Shown: positions 16,277 to 23,551, numbered from the stretch's first letter. The stretch: DNA of 64,000 nucleotides from Microvirga calopogonii (GCF_003347665.1 NZ_QDGA01000006.1:88913-152912); one strand, 5' to 3'. Notes: generated from the sequence alone by a model not told the origin. Numbers and translations: made by a program.

Positions 16277-16327
16277 AGGGTCGGCACGCCGCGTGCGCCG
16301 TGGCAGGCTAGCGCCTGCGCCGACCCT
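16277..16327. terminator. Large inverted repeat after OB-fold-like gene
   Basis: AGGGTCGGC and GCCGACCCT are 9-bp perfect arms enclosing a GC-rich inner segment that can itself pair (GCAGGC with GCCTGC). It sits 17 bp past the stop of the minus-strand gene at 16344. No T-run, so function as terminator is uncertain. Confidence 0.4.
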
Positions 16328-16343
16328 AGGTGGCGAAAGCCGA

Positions 16344-16736
16344 TTACGCGGCTTCCTTCATCTCGGTCTGGGCGGCTGCCTCCGGAGCCGTCTCACGCGG
16401 CGTCGACAGGCCGATGATGCGGAACACGCTGGATTCCTTGCGCTCCTCCGTGGCCGGCAGGGTCTCGAAGATGCCGAAGACGCGGATCGGCTGGCCTTCC
16501 TTGAGCTGCTCGCGGATCGCATCGAGAGATTTTCCGCTCGCGGTGTGCAGCATCGTCGAGGGCTTGCTGGCGCCGCGGCGGGTGTACTCGCCGACGAAGC
16601 TGACAAACGGCGTGCCGTTCTTGTTCGAGCCCTCCTTGATCGTCTTCGGCGTGACCATGCGCGGATAGGTGCGCTGCTTCTGGGCGTTGTCGTTGGCGAC
16701 GGTGGAAACGGCGGAGATGTTGGCAGCGTTTGTCAT
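16344..16736 (-). CDS. OB-fold-like protein, paralogue 4 (duplicate of paralogue 2)
   Basis: 130 residues with a protein sequence identical, as far as I can read, to the gene at 13179. The DNA is also nearly identical from the stop region through GTCATCGAACT before the start, then diverges in the leader. This marks a recent duplication of about 400 bp. Two leader boxes lie upstream near 16757 and 16810, about 51 nt apart, and TTCG precedes ATG. Confidence 0.65.
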   Translation of the reverse strand: MTNAANISAVSTVANDNAQKQRTYPRMVTPKTIKEGSNKNGTPFVSFVGEYTRRGASKPSTMLHTASGKSLDAIREQLKEGQPIRVFGIFETLPATEERKESSVFRIIGLSTPRETAPEAAAQTEMKEAA

Positions 16737-16947
16737 CGAACTGATCCTTATTTTGGGGATTGAAACGAGCCTTGCTCATTTTTGATCTGAGGAAATCTGA
16801 TTCCCTTTCGGGGATTGAACCTTTTCCTCTTCGCTGATCTTTTCTGAATTCAAGAAACGTCCGGACGCCCACTGCGCTGGAAATTTGCTTCGCAGACTGA
16901 GTAGAGGTTGACCGGCGTGGTTTTTGGGGTTTGGCTCAACGAGCACA

Positions 16948-16998
16948 AAAGAAGCCGCGAGATTGGTAGGGCCCATGTGGCACTCTCGCGGCTTCTTT
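16948..16998. terminator. Strong bidirectional terminator
   Basis: AAAGAAGCCGCGAGA pairs perfectly with TCTCGCGGCTTCTTT (15 bp) around a 21-nt loop. The A-run and T-run on the two sides allow termination in both directions. It separates the OB-fold-like gene cluster from the duplicated element at 17054-17700. Confidence 0.75.
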
Positions 16999-17053
16999 CG
17001 TTAGGTGACCTTTAAGTTGGAGGTCGATCCACCCTCGTCCCTGATGAGATAGG

Positions 17054-17340
17054 GAGCCCGTCAGCGGTGCTCAGTGCTACCCGGCGTTTTAGATCCGTGG
17101 GTCATGGATCCGCGTCAGCGAGGATCAGAGGCTGAGGCAACGGTCGGGTTACATGTCCGCCGTGTACCTGGCCAAAAGGCTACTTTGGTCAAAGAGTTCC
17201 TGCAGTACGGCCAATGGGCCAACAGATGAGGCAGGTATGGTGTCGACTATCAATATCGGAAGCCGCTAGCATATCTAACGTTTCATCTTACCCTCCTCTA
17301 AGGTCGATTTTGCGGGGATTTCAACTTCCCCTTCTTCACA
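17054..17340 (-). ncRNA. Duplicated structured element R1, copy A
   Basis: No conventional gene lies between 17000 and 17720. Instead two diverged copies of one element follow each other at about 345-360 bp spacing. Shared blocks are GCGTTTTAGA or GTGTTTTAGA near 17085, CGCGTCAGCGA, GATCAGAGGCTGAGG, GATGAGGCAGGTAT, and GGGGATTTCAACTTCCCCTTC near 17317. A hairpin with arms GATCC (17092-17096) and GGATC (17106-17110) changes to GACCC and GGGTC in copy B, a compensatory change. The strand is set by the leader box, which reads AATCCCC on minus. Candidate structured RNA. Confidence 0.5.
17275..17286 (-). other. Three-codon mini-ORF (Met-Lys-Arg-stop) in R1 copy A
   Basis: On the minus strand GAGGAGG lies 6 nt before ATG AAA CGT TAG. 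The second copy keeps the same arrangement with ATG AAG CTC TAG. The very strong ribosome binding site before an ORF this short suggests a translation-dependent device such as a minigene or stalling site; inference only. Confidence 0.35.
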
Positions 17341-17414
17341 TTCTCAAATGAACTAAAAATCTGATTGGCAGTGATCCTGGGGTGCCATCCCACCTTCGAC
17401 GCCCGAGAGGTAGC

Positions 17415-17700
17415 GAGCCCTTGAGCGGTGCCCATACTATCCGGTGTTTTAGACCCGTGGATCTTGGGTCCGCGTCAGCGACGATCAGAGGCTGAGGTCT
17501 CGTAGCGAGCACCTTGCCAAAAAGGATACTTGTTGTGAATCCCTGCAGAACGGTCAAACGGACCAGCGGATGAGGCAGGTATATGTCAGAAAGCCACTCT
17601 GGGCTGGGACGTTGATTTGATCTAGAGCTTCATTGTTGCCTCCTCTCAAGGCCACCTTCTTCTATTGGGGATTTCAACTTCCCCTTCTGCGCATTCTCAG
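17415..17700 (-). ncRNA. Duplicated structured element R1, copy B
   Basis: Second copy of the element described at 17054. The hairpin arms are GACCC (17452-17456) and GGGTC (17466-17470) with the same 9-nt loop length as in copy A. TCAGC and GCTGA arms 11 nt apart follow in both copies. It ends 22 bp from the stop of the minus-strand gene at 17723, so read-through from that gene would enter it. Confidence 0.5.
17623..17634 (-). other. Three-codon mini-ORF (Met-Lys-Leu-stop) in R1 copy B
   Basis: ATG AAG CTC TAG on the minus strand, with GAGGAGG 6 nt upstream, at the same place in the element as the mini-ORF of copy A. The second codon is Lys in both, while codon three differs. Confidence 0.35.
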
Positions 17701-17722
17701 TTGGATAGAAAATCCATGCTTC

Positions 17723-18529
17723 CTAAGCTGCGGAAGCCGCAGCCTCTTGCTCGTCGATCTGGTGCAGGACCGAGAAAAGTGCCCCATGGAACTGGTGATA
17801 GATCTTGGCGGCGCGACCAGCCCCAACAAAAGGCATGATCATCTGAGCAGGGACATATGCCCCGACATGGGTCTCCTGGGATCCTAGATCGGCCCCTACC
17901 AGCACTCCGGCAAGGCGTCCTTCATTGTCAACGACTGGACCGCCCAGATCGCTCCGGTTCGGATAATCGAAGCACACATGGGCTGCGATCGTGTGCTTGC
18001 CTCCAAACGCGGCGTCGGCACCGTCGCGGAAGTACGTCATCGTCGGGTGGGCGGAGATCCAGCCGGCTTTAACGACGTGGGGCGGCTCGCTGCCGAGCGT
18101 GTTAAGATCAAGAGTGCTATCCCCAAAGACACCATCGGCATAGCCGATGCGCCATACGTGGTTTTTGCCATTCATGGCCGCGATGGTGGCGATCTCAGGA
18201 TTGGGCCAACGCTCGATCTCATCGCCGCGGACCTGGAGGACGGCGATCGGGAGAACGGGCGTCTCATACACCCAGTCGACCCAGTACATTCGTCCGGTGC
18301 CGTCCAGAAGGTGGATGCGAAGATCGTGATAGGGGCCAGCCCCTTTCCACTGCTCCCAAGGGAGTTTGATCTTGCCATCTGAGATCGTCGCGAAGGCTCC
18401 GCCGCCCACGTTGGTGGCAAATCCGACGAATGAGCGTTCGCCATTGTAGGGGTGTCTACAGATTGCAGCGATGCTCCCTTTCAGGGACGCGAGGCCTTGT
18501 TCGGTGAATACGCCAGGGTTTTTCGGCAA
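17723..18529 (-). CDS. Trypsin-like fold protein without catalytic serine
   Basis: 268 residues from a TTG at 18529 with GGAGGCTCCG upstream. PIAVLQV (94-100) resembles the Asp-containing strand of S1 peptidases, and DLGGPVVDNEGRLAGVLVGA (194 onward) matches the GxSGGP..n..G.vvG block except that Ser is Leu. Without this nucleophile it is probably not an active protease; it may bind peptides or be degenerate. Tail is Ala/Glu-rich. The match is by motif, so the fold is moderately supported. Confidence 0.55.
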   Translation of the reverse strand: MPKNPGVFTEQGLASLKGSIAAICRHPYNGERSFVGFATNVGGGAFATISDGKIKLPWEQWKGAGPYHDLRIHLLDGTGRMYWVDWVYETPVLPIAVLQVRGDEIERWPNPEIATIAAMNGKNHVWRIGYADGVFGDSTLDLNTLGSEPPHVVKAGWISAHPTMTYFRDGADAAFGGKHTIAAHVCFDYPNRSDLGGPVVDNEGRLAGVLVGADLGSQETHVGAYVPAQMIMPFVGAGRAAKIYHQFHGALFSVLHQIDEQEAAASAA

Positions 18530-18604
18530 CGGAGCCTCCGTGGGCTTAAATCGGCTGGGACAAGGTGGACCCGACCATTGATCGAGTCCCAGAGTGCGGT
18601 GGCT

Positions 18605-19090
18605 CTACTGGATGAGCGAAACCTGCCGCGCCTGGGCGGTGAAGTGATGGGCAATCACCGCCTGCGGGATCTCGACGGGCGCGGACAGGAGGAAGTGATG
18701 CTCTTCGGCCACCCGCCGCCACGGTGAGTTTGGACCGTGCGCGAGGAGGCTCAGGCTGGCCTCGGGCAGCCCGGCGTGGCGCTCGTCCACCCATTCGATG
18801 AGTTCGTGGGTGATCGTGTCCTCATCCGGCACGGCTGGGCACCCCTTGACCTGAACCGGCTCGGTGATCGGAGCATCCCCGTAGGATGACAACTGAGCGA
18901 ACAGGCGGCCGAAGACTGGACCTTCGCTCCAGACCTCCGGGGCTTCGGTCAGGAGCGGCTTTCCAAGGATCGGGATCGACCAGCCATACAGGAGATAGCA
19001 GAGAGTCTGGACCCGCTTGTGAGTGATACCGCCAGAAGCGGCGTGGCGAGCGATCAGCGTGTTTGCGACTGCAATCGGGGGGTATGCCAT
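18605..19090 (-). CDS. Panacea-domain (SocA/DUF4065-like) antitoxin-type protein
   Basis: 161 residues from the ATG at 19090 with GGAG 10 nt upstream. Residues about 5-85 follow the Panacea pattern: VANTLIARHAASGGITHKRV, QTLCYLLYGWSI, a LLTEAPEVWSEGPVF block, then LFAQLSSYG. This domain neutralises diverse toxins encoded next to it, and in SocA acts as a proteolysis adaptor. The usual toxin partner is not recognisable here; the neighbours are the trypsin-like gene at 17723 and unknown genes at 19203 and 19846. Confidence 0.75.
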   Translation of the reverse strand: MAYPPIAVANTLIARHAASGGITHKRVQTLCYLLYGWSIPILGKPLLTEAPEVWSEGPVFGRLFAQLSSYGDAPITEPVQVKGCPAVPDEDTITHELIEWVDERHAGLPEASLSLLAHGPNSPWRRVAEEHHFLLSAPVEIPQAVIAHHFTAQARQVSLIQ

Positions 19091-19129
19091 GGTCCGAGAT
19101 CTCCGTTGAAGGGAAGGCAAACGAATGCG

Positions 19130-19155
19130 GCGCGGGAGGATGAATCCTCCCGCGC
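19130..19155. terminator. Strong hairpin
   Basis: GCGCGGGAGGA and TCCTCCCGCGC give an 11-bp stem with a TGAA loop. It lies after the stop of the minus-strand gene at 19203 and before the start of the Panacea gene at 19090, so it may terminate or attenuate between them. Confidence 0.55.
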
Positions 19156-19202
19156 TGGTGGTCGGTCTGGCCGACGCTAGATCGTGGCTGTGAGGCTAGC
19201 TC

Positions 19203-19922
19203 TTAGCCGCCGCGACGGTTCCACTCGGCATTGATTGCCTCGTGCATCGCTGCGCACATGCGGTCCTGAAGATCGTCCTGGTTGTCCTTCAACCAGGTCC
19301 GAATTTCTTCATCGGCGGGAGCCGGCTCAATCCTATTGCTGATCAGGGCGTCCACGTCGTTGACATCGTAGGCGGCTACGGCCCAGCCCCGGCGGCGCAT
19401 TTCCTCAAGGGCGAGGCAGAGATCATGGTGGCTGAGTTCTGCTGGATCGAACGGGACGGGGGGTGGGGCGTTCGGGACCATCCCATCCGACTGCCTCAAA
19501 CGGTCGAGCAGTTCTTGAACCCCGTCCTGATCCAGCGAGATATCCTCGTTGAGGTCCTCGGCCTCTCCGGAGGCCAGGAGATGGACCTCATTCGACCGCT
19601 TGAAGGGCTCCCCCAAGCCCTCTTCATGGTAATGGAAAAGAGCCGCGAGGACCGTGTTCTTGTCCTGGGTGCTGAGGGGATAGAGGAGATCGGCCGTCGG
19701 CCCCTCGACCTGTAACTTGAGCCGACGGAGTTCGTGGGGGCGAACGTTGTGAGCTCCGAACTCCTCGGGCGTCTCCTGAGGTGTGTAGATCCCAATTTCC
19801 ACACCCCACTGGAGGAGATGGCCTCCTTCGTTCAGGCCGAGGATCTCACCCTCCTCGAGAGCTTTTACGTCGAGCAACTCTCCCGTCGCGGGGAGGTGAA
19901 GCATCATTCTGGGCAGATTCAC
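19203..19922 (-). CDS. Hypothetical acidic protein
   Basis: 239 residues if it starts at the GTG at 19922, which has AAGGA at good spacing; ATGs at 19907 and 19946 are alternatives. Acidic overall, with a C-terminal helical domain (DEEIRTWLKDNQDDLQDRM). No family recognised. Its 5' end overlaps the gene at 19846 by some 75 bp in another frame. As a neighbour of the Panacea antitoxin it is one candidate toxin. Confidence 0.5.
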   Translation of the reverse strand: MNLPRMMLHLPATGELLDVKALEEGEILGLNEGGHLLQWGVEIGIYTPQETPEEFGAHNVRPHELRRLKLQVEGPTADLLYPLSTQDKNTVLAALFHYHEEGLGEPFKRSNEVHLLASGEAEDLNEDISLDQDGVQELLDRLRQSDGMVPNAPPPVPFDPAELSHHDLCLALEEMRRRGWAVAAYDVNDVDALISNRIEPAPADEEIRTWLKDNQDDLQDRMCAAMHEAINAEWNRRGG

Positions 19923-20118
19923 GTCGCAGTTCCTTACAGAAGGCAAGAGCGCAGAGATCGAAAGCGGTATGGCAGGCGATTTCCCGCGCCACAGCTTCGG
20001 TCCATTCCGGATCGGTTTTCAGGGTCTTGATCCGCGCAGGTAGCAGTTCCTCCTTGTGCTTCCGAGCCGCAATCAGGGCGTCGTAAGCGATGAGAAGGGT
20101 TTCACGGGGGTCTGCCAT
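19846..20118 (-). CDS. Hypothetical helical protein
   Basis: 90 residues from the ATG at 20118 (MADPRETLLIAYDAL); a start at 20232, 2 nt after the upstream stop, is also possible. Mostly helical with basic patches (ARKHKEELLPARIKTLK) and a basic tail. Its 3' end overlaps the next gene, which suggests coupling. No family recognised. Confidence 0.45.
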   Translation of the reverse strand: MADPRETLLIAYDALIAARKHKEELLPARIKTLKTDPEWTEAVAREIACHTAFDLCALAFCKELRRESAQNDASPPRDGRVARRKSSRGG

Positions 20119-20234
20119 GACTGCGGAATCCTGCGGCTGTAAGGCTGAAGAGGCTGTGTCCCCCTGGTCAGGGGCCTTTGGCCAGTTCTCCAGCCTCCAC
20201 GGTAGCAGAGGCGGGTAAACCAATCCCGACATGG

Positions 20235-20489
20235 TCAGTGGTTCTGGTATCGGCCGAGTTCGCTGGGCCGAACCCGCATGAAGGTCGTGGCCGTGTTGCC
20301 GTTTCCATCAAGGATGTCGGCGCCATCGTCGTGGAGCCGAACCCCGAAGTACCCACGCGTTGCCTTCGGATTCAGCGAATAGAACAGCCGCAGGAACCCA
20401 GGCTTCGTGGAGGCCGTCGATCTGGCAAGCTGGCGTGACTCGATCCGGCGGCTGCCTTCTCGATCGATGACGCGGTAATGATCCGGCAT
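20235..20489 (-). CDS. Hypothetical protein
   Basis: 84 residues, with GAAAGGAAACACG before ATG. Beta-rich (GYFGVRLHDDGADILDGNGN), no recognised domain. First gene of a possible minus-strand run 20489 to 19203. Confidence 0.5.
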   Translation of the reverse strand: MPDHYRVIDREGSRRIESRQLARSTASTKPGFLRLFYSLNPKATRGYFGVRLHDDGADILDGNGNTATTFMRVRPSELGRYQNH

Positions 20490-20514
20490 CGTGTTTCCTT
20501 TCCGTGAAATGCGA

Positions 20515-20715
20515 TTAGGCGCAGAGGAGCCGCTCGGCGGTGGCCGACGCGGCTGCGTAGGAGGTGTGGGGGAGGGAGAAGAAGTCGCCCTGGGCCGTCT
20601 CGACCTGGACCACGAAGCCGTTGCCTTCGGGCAGGACGGTTGCGTCCTTTACGTCAGAACCGAAGGCCTGGATGTTGGCAGCTTCCTGAGACGAAAAACG
20701 ATCGTAACCGGACAT
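20515..20715 (-). CDS. Hypothetical protein
   Basis: 66 residues, acidic, with a beta hairpin-like middle (NGFVVQVETAQGDFFSLP) and helical end. The leader carries AAATCCCCAAAATCAAGGAG. A GGGAT...ATCCC pair in the leader could form a small hairpin. Function unknown. Confidence 0.5.
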   Translation of the reverse strand: MSGYDRFSSQEAANIQAFGSDVKDATVLPEGNGFVVQVETAQGDFFSLPHTSYAAASATAERLLCA

Positions 20716-20804
20716 CGTGGCTCTCCTTGATTTTGGGGATTTTCAATTCATCCCTTTCATCTCGGACTGAGCCTGGAATTCAGATCCTGGAAGTTGGCAC
20801 TCCG

Positions 20805-21260
20805 CTACCCGCGCAATAGGGCGATTGCTGTCTCCGCATCGGTCCATGTGAGCCCGATGCTAGGGTCAACCTGAATGTGGAAATGCTTCTGGTGCGGCAG
20901 CATGCCTGGGTCATCATCAATAATGACGTATCGGGCGGGCCGGTGGCGTTGCAGATGACGATCGATCTCGGAGCCTCGGATCGGAAGGTCGGCAATCTCC
21001 TCCTCCGGGAGAAGATCCGGAGTCCGCCAATCCATGAAATAGCGCTCCTGGCCGATCCCAGCTCTAGCGAGCTTGTCCTGGCAGTCGGCATCGCGGCGCC
21101 AGGTGCTTGCGACAACCAGGCGGGCACCTGTCTGGTCGAGGATATCGACGACCATAGCGGCCGACCCGGGCGGGATGTAGCCGGCCCCGCCGAGTTTTGT
21201 CGTTCGATCGGTGACGATGACGCCATCGATATCGAGATAAACGAGCGGGGTCGCGGCCAT
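20805..21260 (-). CDS. HAD-superfamily hydrolase-like protein
   Basis: 151 residues. The ATG at 21260 has GAGG 6 nt upstream; a second ATG sits two codons earlier. The N-terminal YLDIDGVI carries the HAD nucleophile Asp and the general acid/base Asp; VVASTWRRDA provides motif II Ser/Thr and VIIDDDPG the acidic motif IV. Similar small HAD proteins appear in phages next to RNA or DNA repair enzymes and may be polynucleotide phosphatases. Substrate not inferable. Confidence 0.7.
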   Translation of the reverse strand: MAATPLVYLDIDGVIVTDRTTKLGGAGYIPPGSAAMVVDILDQTGARLVVASTWRRDADCQDKLARAGIGQERYFMDWRTPDLLPEEEIADLPIRGSEIDRHLQRHRPARYVIIDDDPGMLPHQKHFHIQVDPSIGLTWTDAETAIALLRG

Positions 21261-21361
21261 CTTCATCCTCGGGGATTTCGTCCTTGGGTGTCCGATTCCT
21301 GCTGAGGGAAAGAAACCAAGGAGCTATGAAATGGTTCGGTGGTTTACGAATTCGTGCAAAA

Positions 21362-21392
21362 GAAAAGCCACCTTAACCAAGGTGGCTTTTCT
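21362..21392. terminator. Bidirectional terminator
   Basis: GCCACCTT, AACC loop, AAGGTGGC, flanked by AAAA on one side and TTTTCTC on the other. It lies after the stop of the minus-strand gene at 21422 and upstream of the HAD gene. Confidence 0.8.
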
Positions 21393-21421
21393 CAAGCTGG
21401 CCGAGATCCGGGGGCTTTGGA

Positions 21422-21760
21422 TCAGGCCGCGGCTTGTTCCTTCGGCGGCAGCGCCTCGCTGATCACGCGGAAGACGTTGCGCTCGAAAGTGCCGTAGAGG
21501 GCGACCGGGCCCTCCTGAAAGAGGTGCTGCGTGCTGTCGAAGGCCTTGCCGAAAGCCATCGTCGTGACGGTCACTTCGCGGTTGTCCTTGCGGCGCGTGA
21601 AGGTCAGCTTGGCCTTCGTATAGGGCTTGTCGTTCTTGTCCTTAGCGACCTCGACGGCCGACAGGTGGCCGCGCACCGGAAATGCGGGGGAGCGATCCTG
21701 GGAAACCTGAGTGCCAGAGACGTTGTTCGAAACCTGGTTGTCGTTCACTGCCGTGTCCAT
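21422..21760 (-). CDS. OB-fold-like protein, paralogue 5 (divergent)
   Basis: 112 residues from the ATG at 21760. More distant from the 12625-16736 group but with the same order: variable N-terminus, FPVRGHLSAVEVAKDKNDKP, YTKAKLTFTRRKDNREVTV, AFGKAF, then GPVALYGTFERNVFRVI. OB-fold single-strand DNA binding is a reasonable guess. Ends in EQAAA, as the others do, and is followed by its own terminator. Confidence 0.55.
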   Translation of the reverse strand: MDTAVNDNQVSNNVSGTQVSQDRSPAFPVRGHLSAVEVAKDKNDKPYTKAKLTFTRRKDNREVTVTTMAFGKAFDSTQHLFQEGPVALYGTFERNVFRVISEALPPKEQAAA

Positions 21761-21859
21761 GATTGGCTTTCTCTCTCGTTGTGCCAAAGGCTGGTGATGA
21801 TGTGGTCCCTGTCTCAGGTGACCGGTCGATATCGTCCGGGCGGTTGATGTCCGCCTCTT

Positions 21860-21990
21860 TTCGTTTTGGGGATTTTGAAATCTTCCCTTCCGACCTAGCT
21901 GTTCGATTGATGCTGATCTTTTGGGGATTTGCGTCTCTACCCTTCCGCCTGAGTTGTTGGCTTAGAGCCCTTCAACTTCGGGGGTTTTCG
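21860..21990 (-). promoter_or_regulatory. Three leader boxes in tandem, no gene
   Basis: Three copies of the box occur near 21868, 21926 and 21982, about 57 nt apart, reading AAATCCCCAAAA, AAATCCCCAAAA and AAACCCCCGAAG on the minus strand. The first two are preceded by GGAAGGG about 10 nt before. They are more than 100 bp from the next minus-strand start (21760). The block could be an array of promoters, binding sites or RNA hairpins. Confidence 0.4.
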
Positions 21991-22025
21991 AAAACTTCTG
22001 ATCCGAGGAATTAGGAATCGAGCTT

Positions 22026-22121
22026 CTGGAATGGCTGACCCATTCTGGGTCAGAACATCTTTGTGCCGTAGCATGGAGGGCTACGCGCCCTCAGGACCAT
22101 ATTGGCGGCCGTGGGCCGGAC
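22026..22121. ncRNA. Three-hairpin element R2, copy 1
   Basis: Three hairpins: CTGACCC/GGGTCAG (22035-22053), GAGGGC/GCCCTC (22076-22092) and CGGCC/GGCCG (22106-22118). The same series recurs at 22732-22838 with different loops and a different second stem, so pairing is conserved while sequence is not. Located 20 bp past the stop of the minus-strand gene at 22141. Strand is not certain. Confidence 0.5.
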
Positions 22122-22140
22122 ATCTATTGCAGGAAGACTG

Positions 22141-22458
22141 TTAGGCCTCGCCGTCGATGAGGCGATGGATTTCCTCGAAAGCGCGGTGGCGCTCCGGGAA
22201 CGTCTTATAGGAGAGAGTTTCCTGTAACAGGCCTTCTAGCGCCATCACGGCATGTTCGACCTCGTACCATTTCGCAATGGTGAGAGTGAACGATCCTTCC
22301 TTACCGTGGAAGACGTCGAACAGAGCCGTAAATTTCTCTCGTCCGGCGTCGGATTCCATGACGTGCCGCAGGCAGTCCGACAGGAGCATGCAATGCTTTT
22401 CGGTGAGGGTGACCGTGCGAGTCTCAACCTCGAAATCGATACACGTCATATCTTTCAT
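22141..22458 (-). CDS. Hypothetical protein
   Basis: 105 residues. ATG at 22458 overlaps the TGA of the upstream gene (ATGA). The box AAATCCCCAATGA spans the upstream gene's last codons, so here the leader box lies inside coding sequence. Mixed alpha/beta with a long helical C-terminus (HRAFEEIHRLIDG). No family recognised. Confidence 0.5.
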   Translation of the reverse strand: MKDMTCIDFEVETRTVTLTEKHCMLLSDCLRHVMESDAGREKFTALFDVFHGKEGSFTLTIAKWYEVEHAVMALEGLLQETLSYKTFPERHRAFEEIHRLIDGEA

Positions 22459-22697
22459 TGGGGATTTCCTGAAGCAGAGTTTCCCCCTTCTTTCAGGAGC
22501 TGATCTAAGACCTCTAAATACCGTGCGAAGTCTTCAGGGCTCGCCTGGTCCTCATACTGTCGTGCGAATTCCTCAGCTGTTCGCGATGGCTCGGTTTCGT
22601 GGTCACCCAGAGCTTCGAGGTGACCGTCTCGAGCGATGTCTCCATCGTACAGCGTGAGATACCGGCGGGCGGCATCCTCGGGTGAAAGAATGACCAT
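22455..22697 (-). CDS. Hypothetical acidic protein
   Basis: 80 residues, acidic and helical (EEFARQYEDQASPEDFARYL). AAAGGA lies upstream of TTCG-ATG, the common start context of this region. Co-transcribed with the gene at 22141 through a stop-start overlap. Confidence 0.5.
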   Translation of the reverse strand: MVILSPEDAARRYLTLYDGDIARDGHLEALGDHETEPSRTAEEFARQYEDQASPEDFARYLEVLDQLLKEGGNSASGNPQ

Positions 22698-22731
22698 CGA
22701 AGTGTCCTTTCAGGAGGAGGAATGAGGCTTC

Positions 22732-22838
22732 TTGCTTCCAGAATGGCTGACCCGGTTCGGGTCAGACGATCTCCACGCTATTGGGAGGTGAGGGCGGTAC
22801 GCCCTAAGGCCAGAAATTGGCGGCCGAAGGCCGAACAT
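22732..22838. ncRNA. Three-hairpin element R2, copy 2
   Basis: Hairpins CTGACCC/GGGTCAG (22747-22765), AGGGCG/CGCCCT (22791-22805) and CGGCC/GGCCG (22821-22833). Spacing between stems matches copy 1 within 3 nt. Compared with copy 1, stem 2 has changed on both sides. Flanking blocks (AGAATGGCTGACCC, ATTGGCGGCCG) are shared with copy 1. Confidence 0.5.
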
Positions 22839-22849
22839 GACTGCGTGGG

Positions 22850-23261
22850 ATAGCGGGGATAATTCGTTAACCAGAATTGACGTGAGGGAAATCGGGTGTG
22901 ATCCAGAGCCGGAACAAATAAGGAACATTCACCCATGGACGGGGTATTTTGTCTGGTCCAGAAGCCGGAATTTCATCTCGGACTAACCGCAGCGATAGAC
23001 CTAGAGTCGTCACCCCGTTCCAGGAAGGGAGGCTCTGCCTCACCTCCCTGCAAGCCGCCGCTTTGTCCTCCGGGATGCAGCAAGTCGGTCGCACCATCGC
23101 CTGCGGCTCCGGAGCAACCGCGTTGCGCACCCATCGGCACGCCTCGGACTTCGTCTCGGGCTCTGCACCGGGACTTGCACCCACCCTCCGCTCCTCGCCG
23201 GAGAGGCAGGGTTGCAGGAAGGGCCTGCAACCTGCCCCCCACTGAAGAAGAGGATCTCAAA
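22850..23261. other. Gene-poor GC-rich stretch with hairpin
   Basis: About 410 bp without a convincing gene; overlapping frames on both strands are low-complexity. A long hairpin (GCAGGGTTGCAGG against CCTGCAACCTGC, 23206-23235) lies just before the gene at 23262. It could be an RNA leader or terminator for that gene. Confidence 0.35.
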
Positions 23262-23489
23262 ATGAGCGTAGTTACCGGAGCAATGAATGTCCTGGCCGAT
23301 GTGAAGGCTGGCTTTGTCTCTGAAACGGATGTCGCCGAGGCGCGGGAGCAGCTGACGGCGGCTCTGCTGGCGGACGAGAGCCTGCCGCTGGAAGTCCGAC
23401 TTCTCCTGGAGCTGCGCGAAGTCGAGGCTGGGTTCGTGGACAATAGGCGTATCGGCCGGCTGATCGGTGAGGCTGGCAAGCGGCACTAG
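23262..23489 (+). CDS. Small helical hypothetical protein
   Basis: 75 residues, GAAGAGGA upstream of ATG. Almost wholly helical and acidic (VAEAREQLTAALLADESLPL, then VRLLLELREVEAGF). No domain recognised. It converges with the Fic gene. A long hairpin precedes it. Confidence 0.5.
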   Translation: MSVVTGAMNVLADVKAGFVSETDVAEAREQLTAALLADESLPLEVRLLLELREVEAGFVDNRRIGRLIGEAGKRH

Positions 23490-23551
23490 CCAGACCGCCT
23501 TAATCTTGGGGCCAAGGGGTCGGCGTGAACCAGGATCGCCGGCCCTTTCTT

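Noticed and set aside
17054..17700. Possible CRISPR array from repeated blocks
   Set aside because: Only two long, diverged copies with different internal spacing; no short identical repeats with unique spacers and no cas genes.
22867..23479. Minus-strand frames of 105-171 codons
   Set aside because: Low-complexity, mutually overlapping and antisense to the better supported gene at 23262.
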